This document shows, one piece after another, positions 34,815-43,635 of a DNA stretch of 64,000 bases; within the stretch, counting starts at the first letter, position 1, and each line of letters begins with the position of its first letter. Both the position numbers and the translations under genes were made by a program. The stretch is from Gordonia jinghuaiqii (GTDB lineage Bacteria; Actinomycetota; Actinomycetes; Mycobacteriales; Mycobacteriaceae). The notes under the pieces are model-generated. The model was not told the DNA's origin. It saw only the letters and a list, made by a program, of their open reading frames with translations, and searched no databases. The stretch covers positions 5,084,001 through 5,148,000 of the forward strand of contig NZ_CP059491.1 of the NCBI RefSeq assembly GCF_014041935.1. The letters run 5' to 3'.

Positions 34815-36304
34815 GCGAGATCGTCTCGACCGCGATCATCGGAGCGGGATTCGCCGGTATCGGCGCCGCCATCCGGCTGCAGCAGCGAGGTATTCGCGAC
34901 TTCGCCATCTTCGAACGCGGAGTCCGGGTGGGAGGTACGTGGCGCGACAACACCTACCCCGGCGCAGCGTGCGACATTCCCTCGCGCCTGTACTCCTACA
35001 GCTTCGCGCCCAACCCCGACTGGTCACGCACGTACTCGGGCAGCGACGAGATCCTGGCGTACATCGACTCGATGGTCGACAAGTTCGAGTTGACGAAGTA
35101 CGTGCGATTCGATCACACGGTCGTCGACATCACCTGGCATGAGTCCCGGTCGTTGTGGGAGATCACCATTGCCGATCGTTCCCCAGTGCTCGCCCGGACC
35201 GTCGTGATGGCGTCGGGACCTCTGGCGAACGTCAGTCTCCCTCAGATCCCGGGGATCGAGAAGTTCGAGGGCGCCAAGATACACAGCGCCAAATGGGATC
35301 ACGACTACGACTTCACCGGCAAGAAGGTGGCCGTGGTGGGCACCGGTGCCAGCGGCGTGCAAATCGTGCCGGAACTGGTGAAGGTCGCCAAATCGGTCAA
35401 GGTCTTTCAGCGGACGCCCGGGTGGGTGCTCCCCCGCACCAATATGCGCACGCGAGCCATCACCAGCGAGATCTACCGGCGAGTTCCCTTCAGCCAGGAT
35501 CTCGCCCGCACGGCGTGGTTCTGGGGCCACGAATCGGTCGCCCTGGGGGTGGTCTGGAACACCCCGTTGACCAGGGTGGTCGAGGGTGTGTCGAAGCTCC
35601 ATCTCCGTCGGCAGGTGTCCGACCCGTGGTTGCGTCGCCAACTGACGCCGGAGTTCCGTGCCGGATGCAAACGGCTTCTGATGACCAGCTCGTATTACCC
35701 TGCGCTGCAACAGGACAACTGCAAACTGGTCACCTGGCCGATTGCGAGTATCTCCGAGAAGGGCATCCGGACCGTCGAAGGAATCGAGCATCGGTTCGAC
35801 GCCATCGTGTTCGCGACGGGTTTCGACGTGTCCAAGGCGGGCTCGCCGATCCCGATCACCGGACGCGACGGGCGGGTGCTCGCCGACGAATGGAGCTCAG
35901 GGGCGTACGCCTATAAGTCCATCGCCGTATCGGGCTACCCCAACATGTACTTCACGTTCGGGCCCAACTCCGGTCCCGGGCACAGCTCCGCACTGGTGTA
36001 CATGGAGGCGCAGATCGACTATCTCGTCGATGCGATCGCCACGGCGGTGAACCAGGACTTCGTACTCGATGTGCGCGCGTCCGTGCAAGCCGAGTACAAC
36101 GCCGAACTGCAGCGTCGTCTGACGAAGACGACCTGGAACTCCGGGTGCTCGAGCTGGTATCTCACCGACGACGGCTTCAACGCCACGATGTTCCCCGGCT
36201 TCGCGACGCAGTACGTCAAACAGTTGCAGACGGTTGCGCTGCCGGACTACGCGGTCACCGCGGCAGCGCCGACCACCGCCGACGCACTCGCCGAGGTGCG
36301 CTAA
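34811..36304 (+). CDS. Flavin-containing (Baeyer-Villiger-type) monooxygenase, MymA-like
   Basis: A 497-residue class B flavoprotein monooxygenase. FAD-binding GAGFAGIG (residues 11-18), NADPH-binding GTGASG (177-182), and the Baeyer-Villiger fingerprint variant FEGAKIHSAKWD (152-163) between them; WRDNTYPGAACDIPSRLYSYSFAPNPDW is the typical active-site segment. The C-terminal FATGFD and GPNSGPGHSS motifs complete the family pattern. It probably oxygenates a ketone to an ester, for the upstream esterase to open. Mycobacterial MymA, in an operon with lipR and sadH, is the closest known arrangement. Confidence 0.88.
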   Translation: MSEIVSTAIIGAGFAGIGAAIRLQQRGIRDFAIFERGVRVGGTWRDNTYPGAACDIPSRLYSYSFAPNPDWSRTYSGSDEILAYIDSMVDKFELTKYVRFDHTVVDITWHESRSLWEITIADRSPVLARTVVMASGPLANVSLPQIPGIEKFEGAKIHSAKWDHDYDFTGKKVAVVGTGASGVQIVPELVKVAKSVKVFQRTPGWVLPRTNMRTRAITSEIYRRVPFSQDLARTAWFWGHESVALGVVWNTPLTRVVEGVSKLHLRRQVSDPWLRRQLTPEFRAGCKRLLMTSSYYPALQQDNCKLVTWPIASISEKGIRTVEGIEHRFDAIVFATGFDVSKAGSPIPITGRDGRVLADEWSSGAYAYKSIAVSGYPNMYFTFGPNSGPGHSSALVYMEAQIDYLVDAIATAVNQDFVLDVRASVQAEYNAELQRRLTKTTWNSGCSSWYLTDDGFNATMFPGFATQYVKQLQTVALPDYAVTAAAPTTADALAEVR

Positions 36305-36348
36305 TCTGGCCGGGCGCCGCTGGATGAACGTTGCGGGAGGGAGCCACA

Positions 36349-37107
36349 GTGACCGAGTACCGCATCGACGAGCTCGCCCGCGCCGCCGGAACGACGACAC
36401 GAAACGTCCGGGCCTACCGTGAACGGGGTCTGCTCCCGCCTCCGGACAAACGCGGGCGGGTGGGCATCTACACCGACGCCCACCTGGCCCGGCTCCGGCT
36501 GATCGACATCCTGCTCCAGCGCGGGTACACCACCTCCCACATCGCGGATTTCATCGAAGGATGGGAGAGCGGGAAGAACCTCACGGAGGTGCTCGGACTG
36601 CAACAGGCCGTCACCGAGCCGTGGTCCAGCTCCGATGAGGGCACCACGGTGTCGGTTTCCGACGCGCGTGCGATGCTCGACGACCCCGATGGCGTGCAAC
36701 TGTCCCGCCTGGTCACCTACGGTCTCGCGCGCGTGGACGGTGACCAATGCACGTTCACCGATCCGAAACTGTTACAGGGCTTTGTCTCCCTGGCCGGATA
36801 CGGCTTCGGTGTCGATGCACTGATGACCATTCACGAGCGGTTGTACTCGGCCATCAACACCATTTCCAAAGACATGATCTCGACTGTCAAACAGCACATC
36901 GAGAGCAGTCACGGCCAAGGCTGGATCCCGGAGAACGACGACATCCAGCGCACCACCGAGATGTTGCAGATCATGCGAACTCTCGCGGTGGACTCGGTGA
37001 ACTCGATCCTCGGTCGCACGCTGGACCAGAACCTCCAGGAACAGCTGGGCGAATACCTCCAGGTCGCCATCGACAACTCGAGACGTTCGGGCCGCAACTC
37101 CGCCTGA
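36349..37107 (+). CDS. MerR-family regulator
   Basis: A 252-residue protein with a MerR winged-helix domain at the start (YRIDELARAAGTTTRNVRAYRERGLLPPPDKRGRVGIYTDAHLARLRLIDILLQRGYTTSHI; the recognition region NVRAYRERGLL is typical) and a helical C-terminal domain of about 150 residues without Cys, so not a metal sensor. GTG 36349 has GGGAGGG upstream. It lies 44 bases after the monooxygenase on the same strand, where it may regulate the mymA-like operon. In mycobacteria the comparable operon is controlled instead by the AraC-type VirS. Confidence 0.83.
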   Translation: MTEYRIDELARAAGTTTRNVRAYRERGLLPPPDKRGRVGIYTDAHLARLRLIDILLQRGYTTSHIADFIEGWESGKNLTEVLGLQQAVTEPWSSSDEGTTVSVSDARAMLDDPDGVQLSRLVTYGLARVDGDQCTFTDPKLLQGFVSLAGYGFGVDALMTIHERLYSAINTISKDMISTVKQHIESSHGQGWIPENDDIQRTTEMLQIMRTLAVDSVNSILGRTLDQNLQEQLGEYLQVAIDNSRRSGRNSA

Positions 37108-37142
37108 CGGCGGGGCACCAAGCACGGCGCGCGGCGTCGGTT

Positions 37143-37910
37143 CTACGCCGGATCACCTCGCCCCGCAGGCCCTGACCGAGAAGGTCCGTCTCCTCGCATC
37201 TCCCTCTCGAGATACTCCAGACCCTGCCGCATCTGGGCGATGACCCGCTCGGGACCCGACACCAGACTGTCGGCATCCGGGTCGAGGACCGCGCTGACCG
37301 CCATGTCGGCGAGCTGGCGTGCCACTCGTCGATCGGACTCGGCATCCCCAGGATGGTGCCACCACGCGAGCCAGTTCAGCATTCCGACGATGCCCAGCGC
37401 CGAGACCCGCGGGTCGGCGGCGCGGAATCGGCCCGCGGCGATCCCCTCCTCCATCACCGCGACCAGTTCCTTGAGCACCCGTCGACGGCTTTGCCGGTAG
37501 GTCTCGGCGAGCTCCGGCGGGAGTTCGGCCTCGGAACGGATCAGGAGCCGGAACCGGTCCAGAGTTTGCGTCTGGTGAAGCGCGATGGACATCGCCATCT
37601 CGTGGATCTTTCCGACCGGGTCGAGGTCGCTGCGCTGATTGATCTCGTGGAGGAGCACAGCGGGTTCTTCGGCGATCTCGCTGACGAGCCGGGCGAACAA
37701 CTCGTCCTTGTTGGCCACGTAGTGGTAGAGCGCCGGGCGGGTGAGGCCGGTGGCGTCGGCGATGTCCTGGAGAGTGGTGCTGGCGAGACCGCGCTCGGCG
37801 AACAGGCGGGTCGCCTGTTCCATGATCTCGCGCTCGACCAGCTCACGCCGCGAGTTGCTGCGTCCGCTCTTGGCACTGGCAGTCGGCTGCTCCGGCGTCG
37901 AGCTGGTCAT
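37143..37910 (-). CDS. TetR-family regulator of the aryl-acid catabolic unit
   Basis: A 255-residue TetR protein: DNA-binding domain at residues about 22-68 (REIMEQATRLFAERGLASTTLQDIADATGLTRPALYHYVANKDEL), followed by a ligand domain ending WWHHPGDAESDRRVARQLADMAVSAVL. The ATG at 37910 overlaps the stop of the FAD monooxygenase (ATGA), so it is the last gene of the hyuA-hyuB-ligase-monooxygenase unit and is translated with it. The inverted repeat in the 45.8-45.9 kb divergent promoter region is a candidate target. Confidence 0.85.
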   Translation of the reverse strand: MTSSTPEQPTASAKSGRSNSRRELVEREIMEQATRLFAERGLASTTLQDIADATGLTRPALYHYVANKDELFARLVSEIAEEPAVLLHEINQRSDLDPVGKIHEMAMSIALHQTQTLDRFRLLIRSEAELPPELAETYRQSRRRVLKELVAVMEEGIAAGRFRAADPRVSALGIVGMLNWLAWWHHPGDAESDRRVARQLADMAVSAVLDPDADSLVSGPERVIAQMRQGLEYLEREMRGDGPSRSGPAGRGDPA

Positions 37911-39508
37911 AAGCGAAGAATAGTGCGTTCCACCCCGGCGGTGCGCGCGACCTCGGGCACGCCGCCGATCGCCGCGTCGTCGGCGATGTACACCAGATCG
38001 GTCCGCAGGCTCACGAGGCCGGCGACCAGGTCGTCGTGGGCTGTGCGAGGTGCCTCCACGACGACGACGGCGCCGGTCTCGCGGCGCGCGCGCTCGCCGA
38101 GATCGAGTCGTGTCAACACTGAATCGCGGTCGCCGGCGCCGGTCAGCCACAGCACGGAGCAACCGCTAGCGTCGGCGACGAGACGGTCGGCGTCCTCCCC
38201 CCACGCAGAGATCAGATCCACGTCGACGACCACCGTTCCCGGAGCTCGACGCAGCGCCTCAGGCGCGACGCGGCCCGCGAAGGTGCGGCCGCGCCGGGTG
38301 ACCGGACGTTCCAGTGCCCACCGCGCGACGTCGGTGTCCGGGACATCGGCGGACTCCACTCCGGCATAGTCGGCCAGGCCCCGCTTGGCGACTTCCGGCG
38401 CGGAGGACATGAACCGCTCCAGACCCACCTTTCCCGCGCGGGTCATGTAGGCGATCATCAGTTGGTCGACCGGTATGTCGCTCCGTTCGGGGAACGACTC
38501 CCACCACTGCTCGCTACGGGCGGCGATCGACTGCAGATACTCGACACCCGGGCGGCGGGCCGCCTCGTAGGCCGACAGAGCCTCCTCGAGCGTCGACGCA
38601 TCGCTCACCGCGCGGTCGAGCGCGATCGCGTCCTCCATCGCCAGCTTGGTGCCCGACCCGATCGAGTAGTGGGCGGTGTGGGCGGCGTCGCCGAGAAGCA
38701 CGACGTTCCCGACATGCCACCGTTCGCATGTCACGGTCCGGAACCTCAGCCACCGCGTCCGGTTGCCGATCAACCGGTGGCCCTCGAGGGTGTCGGCGAA
38801 CGCCTCCTGCAGGTAGTCCAGCGCCTTCTCGTCGCTGTCCGCAGGAGCGGTGAGCTCTGTCGACAGATCGAAGCCTGCTGCGCGCCAGGTCTTCTCATCG
38901 GTCTCGATCAGGAAGGTGCTGCGATCCGGGGCGTACGGGTAGGCATGTGCGACAAACGTCCCGTGTTGGGTCGACACCGGCGTGAAGATCGCACTCGGCA
39001 GTGCGAAATCCGTTCCACACCAGAGGTACAGACCCTCGCCCGTGGTGATGTGCGGTTGGAACGCGTCCGCGAACGCGGCGCGCGTCGCACTGTTCACGCC
39101 GTCCGCGGCGATGATCAGGTCGGCGTCGAGGTCTGCCACCGTGGCTCGGCAGTCGAACTCGAGCCGGACACCGGCTGCGGCGGCGTGGTGCTGGAGAACG
39201 TCGAGGAGTGTCGTGCGGGCGATGGCGAGCAGCTCCCCGTGCGACAGCCGGGCGACGACGCCGCCGACCTTCATCGACATCTCATGCGGATGGGACACCG
39301 CGACGATGGCGTCGAGCGAAGCGGGGTCGGCGTCACGCAGATTGCGCTGGGTCCGGGATGCGAGTCCGACGCCGAAGCCGAAAGTGGTGTCCGGCGAACC
39401 CTGTTCATACACGGTCACCTCGGCGGTGGGGTAGCTGCGCTTGAGCAGACGAGCGGCGTACAACCCGCCGGGCCCGCCGCCGAGCACGGCGATACGACTG
39501 AGTTTCAT
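37907..39508 (-). CDS. FAD monooxygenase resembling aryl-CoA (salicylyl/anthraniloyl-CoA) 5-hydroxylases
   Basis: A 533-residue class A flavin hydroxylase. N-terminal IAVLGGGPGGLYAARLLKRSYPTAEVTVYEQGSPDTTFGFGVGL has the GxGxxG and the DTFGxGV segment characteristic of salicylyl-CoA and 2-aminobenzoyl-CoA monooxygenases; GVNSATRAAF is the DG motif region and VVLLGDAAHTAHYSIGSGTKLAMEDA the second FAD motif. ATG 39508 has GAGGAAG upstream and overlaps the ligase stop (ATGA). With the aryl-acid ligase just upstream, hydroxylation of an activated aromatic acid is the likely reaction. The last about 130 residues extend beyond the core and are unassigned. Confidence 0.8.
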   Translation of the reverse strand: MKLSRIAVLGGGPGGLYAARLLKRSYPTAEVTVYEQGSPDTTFGFGVGLASRTQRNLRDADPASLDAIVAVSHPHEMSMKVGGVVARLSHGELLAIARTTLLDVLQHHAAAAGVRLEFDCRATVADLDADLIIAADGVNSATRAAFADAFQPHITTGEGLYLWCGTDFALPSAIFTPVSTQHGTFVAHAYPYAPDRSTFLIETDEKTWRAAGFDLSTELTAPADSDEKALDYLQEAFADTLEGHRLIGNRTRWLRFRTVTCERWHVGNVVLLGDAAHTAHYSIGSGTKLAMEDAIALDRAVSDASTLEEALSAYEAARRPGVEYLQSIAARSEQWWESFPERSDIPVDQLMIAYMTRAGKVGLERFMSSAPEVAKRGLADYAGVESADVPDTDVARWALERPVTRRGRTFAGRVAPEALRRAPGTVVVDVDLISAWGEDADRLVADASGCSVLWLTGAGDRDSVLTRLDLGERARRETGAVVVVEAPRTAHDDLVAGLVSLRTDLVYIADDAAIGGVPEVARTAGVERTILRL

Positions 39509-41265
39509 CGTTTCTTCCTCACTGGCCAGGATCGCTCGAGCTTGCCGACGATGTCTGCGCGAAGCCGCTTCTTGTCGATCTTCCCGACGTTCGTCTGCGG
39601 GAGTTCCCGCACATGTTCGAGCCGTTCGGGCCACTTGAACTTGGCCACGCCGAGCGCATCGAGATGGTCCTGGATTGTGGTCATGGCCAACGGTTCCCCG
39701 TCGACGGTCACCAGATAGGCGCATGTCCGCTCACCGAGGCGCGGGTCGGGCATCGCCACGACCGCCGCGTTGGCGACCTTCGGATGTGCGACGAGCAGCT
39801 GTTCCACCTCTTCGGCGTTGATCTTCTCCCCGCCGCGGTTGATGAGGTCCTTGATCCGGCCCTCGATCGACAGGTACCGCACGCCGGCGATGCTCACCAT
39901 CGTCGCCAGATCCCCGGTTCGATAGAAGCCGTCGGAGGTGAAAGCGGTCTGGTTGTGCTCCGCTGCATCGAAATAGCCCGGGATCGTGTACGGGCCGCGG
40001 CAGGACAGTTCTCCGACCTCGCCGTCGTCGACCTCGGTCTCGCTCCCGGGTTCGAGGATGCGGATTTCGTCTCCACCGGCGATCGGTGTCCCGACGGTGG
40101 CGAGGCGGGCGCGCGTCGGCGCGTCGTGCGGGGACACGGTGAACAATCCCTCCGACATCCCGAACAACTGCCCGGCCCAGCGGTTGTCACCGTCGTCGGC
40201 CCGATCGAACAGCTCGCTGCCGACCTTGGCACCGGAGAGGATCACGTTGCGCAGGTACGGGCGCGGTTCGTCGAACGCCGGGCTCGTCACCGCCTGATAG
40301 TGGCCGTGACCGATCAGGACGTCGGTCGCCCGCTCACGTGCCATGAGCGGGAAGGCGCTCGAGACGTCAGCCGTGGCGAGGATCAGGCATGCACCCACCG
40401 AGTGCGCGGCGTGGAGGCCGCAACTGATGCCCGCGTTGTGGATGATCGGGATCAGGTGGGCGACGCGCGTGTCCGCTGTCCAGCCGAGCCGGCGCGCATA
40501 CAGCCGCGCGTTGTCCCAGTACTCGACGTGGAGTCGTGGGATCACCTTGGGCACACCGGTTGTCCCCCCGGAGAGCTGGAAGACACACACGTCCAGCGGG
40601 TCGATCCCCGCCTGAACCTGCACGACCCGCTCCCGCGCCACGTCCGGCGCGATGTCTGTCCCCAGTGTCTTCACCGCCGCGGTCCCACCTCCGGCCACCT
40701 CGCCGGCACCGTGCGGCATGCCGATGGTCAGGATCGTGCGCAGCGTCGGGTGCCCCTGTGCCTGTGTTCGCGCGAAGTCGACGAGGTCGAACGACAGACC
40801 CGCCTCGACGACATGGCCGACCGCGCCGACCACCCGGGAGATGTGCCCGATCTCGTGACCCCGATGAGCTGCGAGCGTCGCCACCGGCACCAAACCTGCT
40901 TTGAGACACGCGTACCAGACGAGGACCGTCTCCAACCGATTGGTCGCCTGGAAGAGCACCGGATCCCCGGGCGCCAGTCCTTGGTCGAGCAGGGCGACGG
41001 CCATCTGATCCGTCCGAACCCCCAACTCGCCGTAAGTCACCGCCGCCACATCCGTGACGACCGCGGGACGCTCGGGATGGAGCTCGACGGTGTCCTGCAA
41101 CCGTGTGGCCAACGGCCGGTCGGTCCACTCCCCCGACCGGCGGTACGTCTCCGCCCGGTCACCGGGGTACCCGACCAGCCGATCACCCCACCGGGAACGG
41201 CCGGTCAGTGGAGTCCGCGCAACCGACTCCGGCGACGTAGGTGTGCACATGGACGACACGGTCAT
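39505..41265 (-). CDS. Aryl-acid AMP/CoA ligase (DhbE/EntE/SdgA-like)
   Basis: A 586-residue adenylate-forming enzyme. Core motifs: LSGGTTGVPKVIPRLH (phosphate loop), FGMSEGLF, FYRTGDLATM, NRGGEKINAEEVE and the catalytic lysine segment LPQTNVGKIDKKRLR. The stretches before and after (VEYWDNARLYARRLGW, HNAGISCGLHAAHSVGACLILA and AKFKWPERLEHV) resemble 2,3-dihydroxybenzoate-AMP ligases and salicylyl-AMP ligase more than fatty-acyl ligases. ATG 41265 overlaps the hyuB stop (ATGA). It should activate an aromatic acid for the following hydroxylase. No carrier protein is nearby, so CoA is the expected acceptor. Confidence 0.83.
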   Translation of the reverse strand: MTVSSMCTPTSPESVARTPLTGRSRWGDRLVGYPGDRAETYRRSGEWTDRPLATRLQDTVELHPERPAVVTDVAAVTYGELGVRTDQMAVALLDQGLAPGDPVLFQATNRLETVLVWYACLKAGLVPVATLAAHRGHEIGHISRVVGAVGHVVEAGLSFDLVDFARTQAQGHPTLRTILTIGMPHGAGEVAGGGTAAVKTLGTDIAPDVARERVVQVQAGIDPLDVCVFQLSGGTTGVPKVIPRLHVEYWDNARLYARRLGWTADTRVAHLIPIIHNAGISCGLHAAHSVGACLILATADVSSAFPLMARERATDVLIGHGHYQAVTSPAFDEPRPYLRNVILSGAKVGSELFDRADDGDNRWAGQLFGMSEGLFTVSPHDAPTRARLATVGTPIAGGDEIRILEPGSETEVDDGEVGELSCRGPYTIPGYFDAAEHNQTAFTSDGFYRTGDLATMVSIAGVRYLSIEGRIKDLINRGGEKINAEEVEQLLVAHPKVANAAVVAMPDPRLGERTCAYLVTVDGEPLAMTTIQDHLDALGVAKFKWPERLEHVRELPQTNVGKIDKKRLRADIVGKLERSWPVRKKR

Positions 41266-43583
41266 CGACCTGCCACCGCCGGGAGCAGCTGGGCGAGTTC
41301 GGCGACACGGTCGGGATGGTCGACGGGCACGATGCCCGAGTAGATCGCGGTGAAGCACCCGGGGCAACACTGCTGACGGAACACGATCTCGGTGTCTACG
41401 TACTCGCCGGGGGCGGACGTGACCTGCGGGCCGGCGTCACTCGACGGACCGTCGTACCGCGCGAGATCCAGTCGTCCGGACTTGCTGTCGCCCAGAAGCC
41501 TTCCGCAGTGGGCGCATCCGACGACGCGTGAGTCGCCGATGGTGGCCTCGACGAGGTTGTCGTCGAGCCGCCGCGCGCGTTCGAGGTCGATGGTCGCCTC
41601 TTGGCTTGCGGGGATCTCGGACCTGCTGCGGCGCAGCTCGCGCAGTTCCGTTCGTTTGGCCTCGGTGCGGGCGTCGTCGACCTCCCCGCCGGCGAGCACC
41701 ACTCCGTACCCCTCGCTCGCCCCGGCCATGGTCACCTTGCCGTTGCGCACATCGGCCGCGACGGCCTCGGGCTCGCGACGCAGCGGGTCACCGTAACCCC
41801 CGCCGCCCTGCCAGTGCATGTAGAGCACCTCGCCGGGCGCGAGGTAGCTCTCCGCGTAGCAGGCACCGATCTCCTTCGAGCCCGCGAGATCGTCGAGGTC
41901 TCCGGGAATCTTCCCCTGCGCCAACAGGTCCTGCACGCCCGAGTCGCGGGCCAGGATCTCCAGACCCGTGTTGCCGGGCAGGCCGCCGGCCAGGCCGGAG
42001 TTCTGCGCGACGGCCTTACCGGCCGAGGCGAACACGAGTCCCATCGGCAGGCTGGTGCCGTACGGGGTGACCGCCAGCGACGCCGACACACCTCCCCGGT
42101 GGCGTCCGGGGCCGCCGGAGTCGGGTTCCTCGCGTCGCCACAGGGTGAGCAGAGGATAGAGGAACTCAGTCATCTCGGTGTCGGGGATGCGGCCCATCGG
42201 GATGCAGAACAACCCGCCGGTGTCCATGCCGTCGGCGACGGGACGCGCCCCGTAGCCACCCGCCATCGGCTCCATCATGATGTTGAGGAACGGCACCGGT
42301 TGTTCGCCGCGTTCGTCGAGGCCGGCGACGACGGCGGTGTCCCAGGTACCACAGCACGACGCCGCGACGTTCTTGCCGAACTCGAGGTGACGGTCGAGCA
42401 TCTGGGCCAGACATTCGGCGATCAGATTGCCGGTCAGCCACGCCGGACCGATCGGCCCGCGGCTCACCGCTGCCGGGAAGGTGGCGTTGTTGATAGTCCC
42501 TTCCTCGGCGATGAGGTCGAAGCATCGCATCAGGCCGCCGGCGGACCACGGGATGTCGCCGGCGAGGATGGGCAGCAGCGCGAGCATCACGCCGCCACGC
42601 ATACCGGCGTAGGTGCAGTTGATGACGCCGGTCTGCGCGTCGGTGCCGGTGAAGTCGAACTCCAGATGGTCGTCCCTCTTGGTCATCGCGACCGTGATCT
42701 TGTGCACCTCGCGGTCGCCCGTCTGGGCCTGGTCCTGATAGCCGGTCGCATGCCACGTGCCATTCGGCAGATCACTGAGCTTGGCGCGCAACCGGCCCTC
42801 GGCGTCGGACATCATCCGCTTCATCACGGCCTTGACCGTGTCGGCGCCGTACTGCTCGATGACCGCGAGCAGGCGATCGCGGCCGACACTGTTGGCGCCG
42901 ATCTTGGCCCGCAGGTCCAGTCCGACGAGCATGGGGACCCGGCTGCGCCGAACCCAGACGTCGGCCACGTCGCGCTGCAGCTCGAAATCGCGCACCACCT
43001 TGATCGGGGGCGTCGGAAGTGACTCGGAGAAAACATCTTTGGCGGCCGGGTCGAAGGAGCCCAGGCCCGACCCACCGAGGTCGGGTTCGTGGCAGATCGC
43101 ACTGGTCCAGGCGAACAGCTTGCCCTCGTGGAAGACCGGCTGGTAGACGATCACGTCGCTCTGGTGCAGGCCGCCGCCGACCCAGGGGTCATTGCACAGG
43201 AACATGTCGCCCTCGGCGATCCCGGGGTTGAGCGATCGGTTCTGCAGGGTCCAGTAGATCGCGAGGTCGACCGCACCCACGAGCATCGTGTTGTAGAGCC
43301 CGACCTGGACCTCCTGGCCGATCTCGTCGCTGATGGCGAAGTCGAAATCGTTGGCGTCGGTGACGATCGGCGAACCGGACATGCGCTTGAGCGCCTCACC
43401 CATCTCGTCGGTGACCGACCAGAGGCGATGCCGGATGACCTCGTAGGTCAGCGGGTCGAGGGCGTCGATCTGCTCCTGAGAGACGGTGTGGACGGGTAGC
43501 GATGGCGGCAACGACCGGGCGAGGGCGTCGAGATCCGTCGGGCGGCTGGAGAAGACCTCCGAGCCGGGGATGGGTGCGGTCAT
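41262..43583 (-). CDS. Hydantoinase B/oxoprolinase-family protein with C-terminal Cys-rich domain
   Basis: A 773-residue HyuB-type protein. The core to about residue 655 shows DPLTYEVIRHRLWSVTDEMGEALKRMSGSPIV, FLCNDPWVGGGLHQSDV, FDFTGTDAQT and YMHWQGGGGYGDPLRREPEAVAADV, as in N-methylhydantoinase B and acetone/acetophenone carboxylase alpha subunits. The last 115 residues form an added domain with CAHC (690-693) and CCPGC (739-743), a zinc-ribbon-like pattern reminiscent of the small gamma subunit of acetone carboxylase. It pairs with the HyuA protein upstream (52 bases apart). Either ATP-dependent opening of a cyclic amide or ATP-dependent carboxylation of a ketone is possible. Confidence 0.85.
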   Translation of the reverse strand: MTAPIPGSEVFSSRPTDLDALARSLPPSLPVHTVSQEQIDALDPLTYEVIRHRLWSVTDEMGEALKRMSGSPIVTDANDFDFAISDEIGQEVQVGLYNTMLVGAVDLAIYWTLQNRSLNPGIAEGDMFLCNDPWVGGGLHQSDVIVYQPVFHEGKLFAWTSAICHEPDLGGSGLGSFDPAAKDVFSESLPTPPIKVVRDFELQRDVADVWVRRSRVPMLVGLDLRAKIGANSVGRDRLLAVIEQYGADTVKAVMKRMMSDAEGRLRAKLSDLPNGTWHATGYQDQAQTGDREVHKITVAMTKRDDHLEFDFTGTDAQTGVINCTYAGMRGGVMLALLPILAGDIPWSAGGLMRCFDLIAEEGTINNATFPAAVSRGPIGPAWLTGNLIAECLAQMLDRHLEFGKNVAASCCGTWDTAVVAGLDERGEQPVPFLNIMMEPMAGGYGARPVADGMDTGGLFCIPMGRIPDTEMTEFLYPLLTLWRREEPDSGGPGRHRGGVSASLAVTPYGTSLPMGLVFASAGKAVAQNSGLAGGLPGNTGLEILARDSGVQDLLAQGKIPGDLDDLAGSKEIGACYAESYLAPGEVLYMHWQGGGGYGDPLRREPEAVAADVRNGKVTMAGASEGYGVVLAGGEVDDARTEAKRTELRELRRSRSEIPASQEATIDLERARRLDDNLVEATIGDSRVVGCAHCGRLLGDSKSGRLDLARYDGPSSDAGPQVTSAPGEYVDTEIVFRQQCCPGCFTAIYSGIVPVDHPDRVAELAQLLPAVAGR

Positions 43584-43635
43584 GAGTGCAGCTCCTGTGG
43601 CGCTTGCTGATGGTCGGTCGGGAGATGTCGGTGCG

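Noticed and set aside
39613..41343. 576-codon plus-strand frame opposite the aryl-acid ligase
   Set aside because: Composition is that of a reversed coding strand; the ligase on the other strand has all adenylation motifs.
41601..43022. 473-codon plus-strand frame opposite hyuB
   Set aside because: Shadow frame: no motif, and hyuB is well supported.
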